A stretch of 64,000 nt of DNA from Acidimicrobiaceae bacterium. GTDB taxonomy: Bacteria; Actinomycetota; Acidimicrobiia; Acidimicrobiales; Poriferisodalaceae. A program made the translations under genes and the position numbers. Positions within the stretch are counted from its first letter, which is position 1. Each line of letters opens with the position of its first letter. The stretch covers positions 62,001 through 126,000 of the forward strand of contig PBMG01000021.1 in NCBI GenBank assembly GCA_002722565.1. Reading direction: 5' to 3'. The notes under the pieces were generated by a model. The model made no database searches and was not told where the DNA came from. It saw only the letters and a list, made by a program, of their open reading frames with translations. Below, piece after piece: positions 61,020 to 64,000 of the stretch.

Positions 61020-63455
61020 TCACTCAAGAAGTTCTGCTACCGCGAGTTCTGCTATTCGGTCACTGTCGTAACCCAAGTTGTCGGTCAAAACCTCAAAGGT
61101 ATGTTCTCCAAAAACTGGGCCGGCGTGAGTGACCTCTGCAGGGGTGCGCGATAAGTGGAACCGGGTGCCATCAACAAAGAACGGTTCATGAGTTCCGTGA
61201 ATGACCTCAGCAAATAACCCTCTGTGTGCCATTTGTGGATCAGTCGATAGTTCGGGGGAATTTTGGACAATGTGAGATGCAACACCGATCTCCTGTAAGG
61301 CCTCCATCAACTCAGCTCCACTTCGTTGGAGTGTCCATGCCGAGATAATTTCGTCGAGTTCTTCATGTCTTTCGTGTCGTTCTAGGTTCGAAAGGCCCGA
61401 TATGTCTTCGCGTCCCATTTCTCTTGCTAAGGAAATCCATTGGGAGTCATCTTTGCAAGAGATTGCGATCCAGTTGTCATCGCCGTTGGTTGGGTAGCCA
61501 CCCTGGGGCGCAAAGACGTGATCTCGGTTTCCTGCTCGTTCCCATATGTTGCCGTTAACGGAGTACTCCAGAAGAGCCGGCGACATCAGATGCAAGGCGG
61601 CTTCAGCCTGTGATAGGTCAATATATTGGCCTTCACCGGTGCGCCTTTTATGTTCTAGAGCCCCCATGACAGATGCCACAAGCCAGCGTGGCGATGTGTA
61701 ATCGGTATATGCGCTAAACGGTCCGCTGGGAGCGCGGTCAGTCCATCCCACCGGATAAAAGAACCCAGAAATTGCAGCAGCCATGGTACCGAATCCTGCC
61801 AGCATCGATAGAGGACCTGTCTGCCCCATAAGACAGCTAGAGGCCATGATCACCCCAGGCTTGCGCTTTGATACTTGGGCATAGTCGAGGCCCCAAGCGG
61901 TCATAGCTTTAGGGGAGAACGACTCAAGGACGACATCTGCCCAGTCAATGAGGTCCCAGATCACATCGATGGCTTCTGGCTTCGACAGATCAAGGCTGAG
62001 TCCACGTTTTCCAGCATTCATGTTGTGGTAGATGCCCGATTTATCTGGGTCTGCCTCGCCTCCCGGAAAAGGTTCAAGCGTACGAACAGCGTCAATCTTG
62101 TTTGCCGATTCAACACGAATAATTTCTGCGCCGTAGTCAGCGAGAACGCGAGAAGCGGCTGGACCGGCCATAGCCCACATCAGATCTAAGATTTTGATTC
62201 CTTTAAGTGGCAACTCTTTGGATGGCGACTCGTTTCGGATAGCAACCGATGGAACGCGTGCAGGCTCATTGAGTATTTCATGGGTGTGTTCACCCAGTTT
62301 CGGTGCTTGACCTAATTTTTGTAGTGGAGTTAGCTCGAATTTTGCAAACGGACCTGGGTAGTCGACGATGACCCCATCGTCGTGTTCGACAGTCTCCCAA
62401 TAACTTCGGAAGTCCAACTGTTCACTATTCACGACTTCTTCAGTGGTGGTAATTGGGGTAATTAGCAACCGGCGTTTCATAGCGGCTTCTAACAACTCGG
62501 ATTTCGTTTTAGTAGCGAAGAACTTGCCGAGAATCTCTTTTACTCGCTCATATTCTTCGGTTGGCTCCCGCCCATCCAGCAGCATCATGGCGTACTCAAC
62601 CCAGTCTTTGTCGCGTGTTGCTTCATCGCAGAAGCCCTCTTCGTGCACCCAGTTCATGAGGTTCTGGGTGAAATAGGCGAACGCTTGCCCGAATAAGAAA
62701 CTCACCGAGGCATAGCCATCTGAGCAGGGCCACATCAGTTGGACACGCGTAGTTCCTAGGTACGCTCCACCCGCCACTCGGGTAGGGACCGAACCTCCGA
62801 GTGGCGTTGCCAACGACATTGATTGGGTGCATTGATTCATTGAATGTTGAGCGGAGACATCAACATGCTGTCCAAGCCCTGAAGTGGTCTGTCTCTCGAA
62901 CAGCGCTATCAGAGCAGCTCCTGCTGCTTCTGATGCTGCATTGGCGAAAGCTTGAGGCAGGGTGCCACCTGCGCGCAGCGGCGAACGATCTTCGTCGCCT
63001 GTTAACACCATGTTCCCTGCTGAAGCCTGAATTGTTAGGTCGCTGTATTCCCATCCTGCCTTTGGGCCGGAACTGCCAAAAGCCGTAATCGAGACGTTAA
63101 CCAAGTGGCGGTTCAGTTTTTCTATTTGTTGGGGCCCAAGACCAATGGATTCCATGAAGCCATGATCGAAGGACTCGAACATGATGTCTGCTCCAGAAAT
63201 CAGGGTCTCCAGTTGACTGATTCCTTCTTTGGTATCTAGATCTAGGACAACGCTCTTCTTGCCTCTGTTGTAGGACCAATGTTGAAGAGAGTGATCACCA
63301 TCATCAATATTTTGGGCGAAGGGCCCAAGGCTTCTGGCACTCGAGCCAGAGGGTGGTTCGACAGCTATTACCTCAGCTCCCATTTGAGCCAAAATGAAAG
63401 CTGCAAGATGGCCTCGTTCGTCTGTCAGGTCTATGACTCTGTAGTTACTGAGCAC
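61020..63455 (-). CDS. tandem family III CoA-transferase (two CaiB/BaiF domains fused)
   Basis: Two complete CaiB/BaiF domains, about 1-395 and 415-811, lie in one chain: NYRVIDLTDERGHLAAFILAQMGAEV opens the first and LKGIKILDLMWAMAGPAASRVLADYGAEI the second; each ends with GEHT-EIL/EVL. Family III transferases move CoA between carboxylic acids through an aspartyl-CoA intermediate. The residue aligned with that catalytic Asp (in the VSMQD context of formyl-CoA transferase) is His in the first half (VSAQH) and Glu in the second (LSQAE). GTG 63455 has GAGGGGG four bases upstream; the frame extends 10 codons further. Activity and substrate are unknown. Confidence 0.86.
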   Translation of the reverse strand: MLSNYRVIDLTDERGHLAAFILAQMGAEVIAVEPPSGSSARSLGPFAQNIDDGDHSLQHWSYNRGKKSVVLDLDTKEGISQLETLISGADIMFESFDHGFMESIGLGPQQIEKLNRHLVNVSITAFGSSGPKAGWEYSDLTIQASAGNMVLTGDEDRSPLRAGGTLPQAFANAASEAAGAALIALFERQTTSGLGQHVDVSAQHSMNQCTQSMSLATPLGGSVPTRVAGGAYLGTTRVQLMWPCSDGYASVSFLFGQAFAYFTQNLMNWVHEEGFCDEATRDKDWVEYAMMLLDGREPTEEYERVKEILGKFFATKTKSELLEAAMKRRLLITPITTTEEVVNSEQLDFRSYWETVEHDDGVIVDYPGPFAKFELTPLQKLGQAPKLGEHTHEILNEPARVPSVAIRNESPSKELPLKGIKILDLMWAMAGPAASRVLADYGAEIIRVESANKIDAVRTLEPFPGGEADPDKSGIYHNMNAGKRGLSLDLSKPEAIDVIWDLIDWADVVLESFSPKAMTAWGLDYAQVSKRKPGVIMASSCLMGQTGPLSMLAGFGTMAAAISGFFYPVGWTDRAPSGPFSAYTDYTSPRWLVASVMGALEHKRRTGEGQYIDLSQAEAALHLMSPALLEYSVNGNIWERAGNRDHVFAPQGGYPTNGDDNWIAISCKDDSQWISLAREMGREDISGLSNLERHERHEELDEIISAWTLQRSGAELMEALQEIGVASHIVQNSPELSTDPQMAHRGLFAEVIHGTHEPFFVDGTRFHLSRTPAEVTHAGPVFGEHTFEVLTDNLGYDSDRIAELAVAELLE

Positions 63456-63521
63456 GAATCCCCCTCTATATCTCCGACTCGTCACTTGGGACCATACTCC
63501 CCTTACGCCATCTGTTCTGAC

Positions 63522-63527
63522 TACGGT
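63522..63527 (+). promoter_or_regulatory. candidate -10 box for a leaderless deacetylase mRNA
   Basis: TACGGT ends six bases before ATG 63534 and no ribosome site is seen, so the transcript would begin near the start codon. The 78-base divergent gap with the CoA-transferase gene contains no other clear signal. Confidence 0.3.
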
Positions 63528-63533
63528 GCTGGT

Positions 63534-64000
63534 ATGTCCTTACCGCCACATCGAGTTGACTATTTGCCAATGGCAGATCGGCCAACTATCTCATGGCCGA
63601 ATGATGCCAAAGTTGCGCTGTGGGTCGCTCCCAACGTTGAGCACTACGAATACCTCCCGCCAAGAGATGCGCTTCGAAATCCTTGGCCCAGATCGCCTCA
63701 CCCTGAGGTGCAAGGCTACTCACACCGCGATTACGGGAATCGGGTCGGTTTCTGGCGGATGTTAGATGTGCTCGATGAACACAATGTGCGTTGCACTGCC
63801 TCAACAAATTTGGCCATATTCGAGCACTACCCCGATATCGGGAAGGCGATGGCCGACCGCAACTGGGAGATCATGAGCCATGGCATATATAACACTCGGT
63901 ATCTATCTTCACTGACCGAACAAGAGGAACGTGAGTTCTACGTCGACTGCGTCGATACGTTGCGTCGACACACAGGTCAGAAGCTTAAGGGCATGCTGGG
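63534..64000 (+). CDS. polysaccharide deacetylase family protein, PuuE-like (truncated by the window edge)
   Basis: About 155 N-terminal residues are visible, running off the right edge. The sequence DAKVALWVAPNVEHYEY, GNRVGFWRMLDVLDEH, RCTASTNLAIFEHYP and EIMSHGIYNTRYLSS fits the PuuE/allantoinase-like branch of NodB deacetylases, in which the metal-site Asp of true polysaccharide deacetylases is often changed. No signal peptide is present. ATG 63534 follows a TACGGT box. A second member of the broader family is at 45222-46049; the two are not close paralogues. Confidence 0.82.
   Translation, partial: MSLPPHRVDYLPMADRPTISWPNDAKVALWVAPNVEHYEYLPPRDALRNPWPRSPHPEVQGYSHRDYGNRVGFWRMLDVLDEHNVRCTASTNLAIFEHYPDIGKAMADRNWEIMSHGIYNTRYLSSLTEQEEREFYVDCVDTLRRHTGQKLKGML

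Noticed and set aside
1-64000. tRNA or rRNA genes, CRISPR arrays, insertion sequences, phage genes
   Set aside because: No cloverleaf, rRNA segment, regularly spaced repeat, transposase or integrase motif was recognised on either strand. A computed tRNA scan would settle the tRNA point.

Overview
The window looks like part of an actinobacterial chromosome, most likely class Acidimicrobiia and possibly a compact marine lineage. This placement is inference. It rests on a phosphatidylinositol mannoside gene block (HIT protein, CDP-alcohol transferase, PatA-like acyltransferase, PimA-like GT4), an F420-dependent NADP reductase homologue, an InhA-like enoyl reductase, a mycothiol-type DinB-fold protein, a single-chain long-chain acyl-CoA carboxylase, and the actinobacterial order ruvCAB-queA-tgt-yajC-secDF-apt-rel-hisS-aspS-rarA-alaS-ruvX-mltG-aro-efp-nusB-pyrR-pyrB. 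Base composition looks intermediate, well below that of Streptomyces or Mycobacterium (judged by eye). I found no rRNA, tRNA, CRISPR array, insertion sequence or phage gene. No gap between genes exceeds about 120 bases.

From 1 to 35.4 kb every gene is on the minus strand, in tight and often overlapping operons. Read in transcription order (right to left) they are: phospholipid and PIM synthesis; a protease-like membrane protein and a DUF3048 lipoprotein; pyridoxal phosphate synthase (pdxST); yebC and the RuvABC Holliday-junction machinery; queuosine genes (queA, tgt); the YajC-SecD-SecF translocon accessory; apt and rel; hisS and aspS; rarA; two small membrane proteins; alaS; ruvX; mltG; shikimate genes aroE, aroB and aroQ; a proline peptidase; efp and nusB; and finally pyrR-pyrB, which probably continue into pyrC beyond the left edge.

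From 35.4 to 64 kb the genes run on both strands and are mostly accessory. They include an InhA-like fabI divergent from an F420-NADP reductase; two CNNM/CorC membrane proteins; a heterodimeric ABC exporter pair; an orphan ABC ATPase; and a large set of acyl-CoA genes: acyl-CoA dehydrogenase, enoyl-CoA hydratase, acetoacetyl-CoA synthetase, hot-dog thioesterases and dehydratases, a dienelactone-hydrolase-like protein, the carboxylase, and a tandem family III CoA-transferase. Two polysaccharide deacetylase-type proteins are present, one cut by the right edge. The region reads as fatty-acid, ketone-body and organic-acid metabolism.

The most interesting signals are these. (1) A PyrR-binding RNA hairpin captures half of the pyrR Shine-Dalgarno, and a strong terminator hairpin is encoded inside the first pyrR codons, suggesting translational repression coupled to intragenic termination. 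(2) A tRNA-guanine transglycosylase has lost its three zinc-binding cysteines. (3) An M48-like membrane protein has all three residues of its HExxH motif replaced. (4) A tandem CoA-transferase lacks the usual catalytic Asp in both halves. (5) Perfect or near-perfect palindromes lie in the fabI and carboxylase promoter regions.
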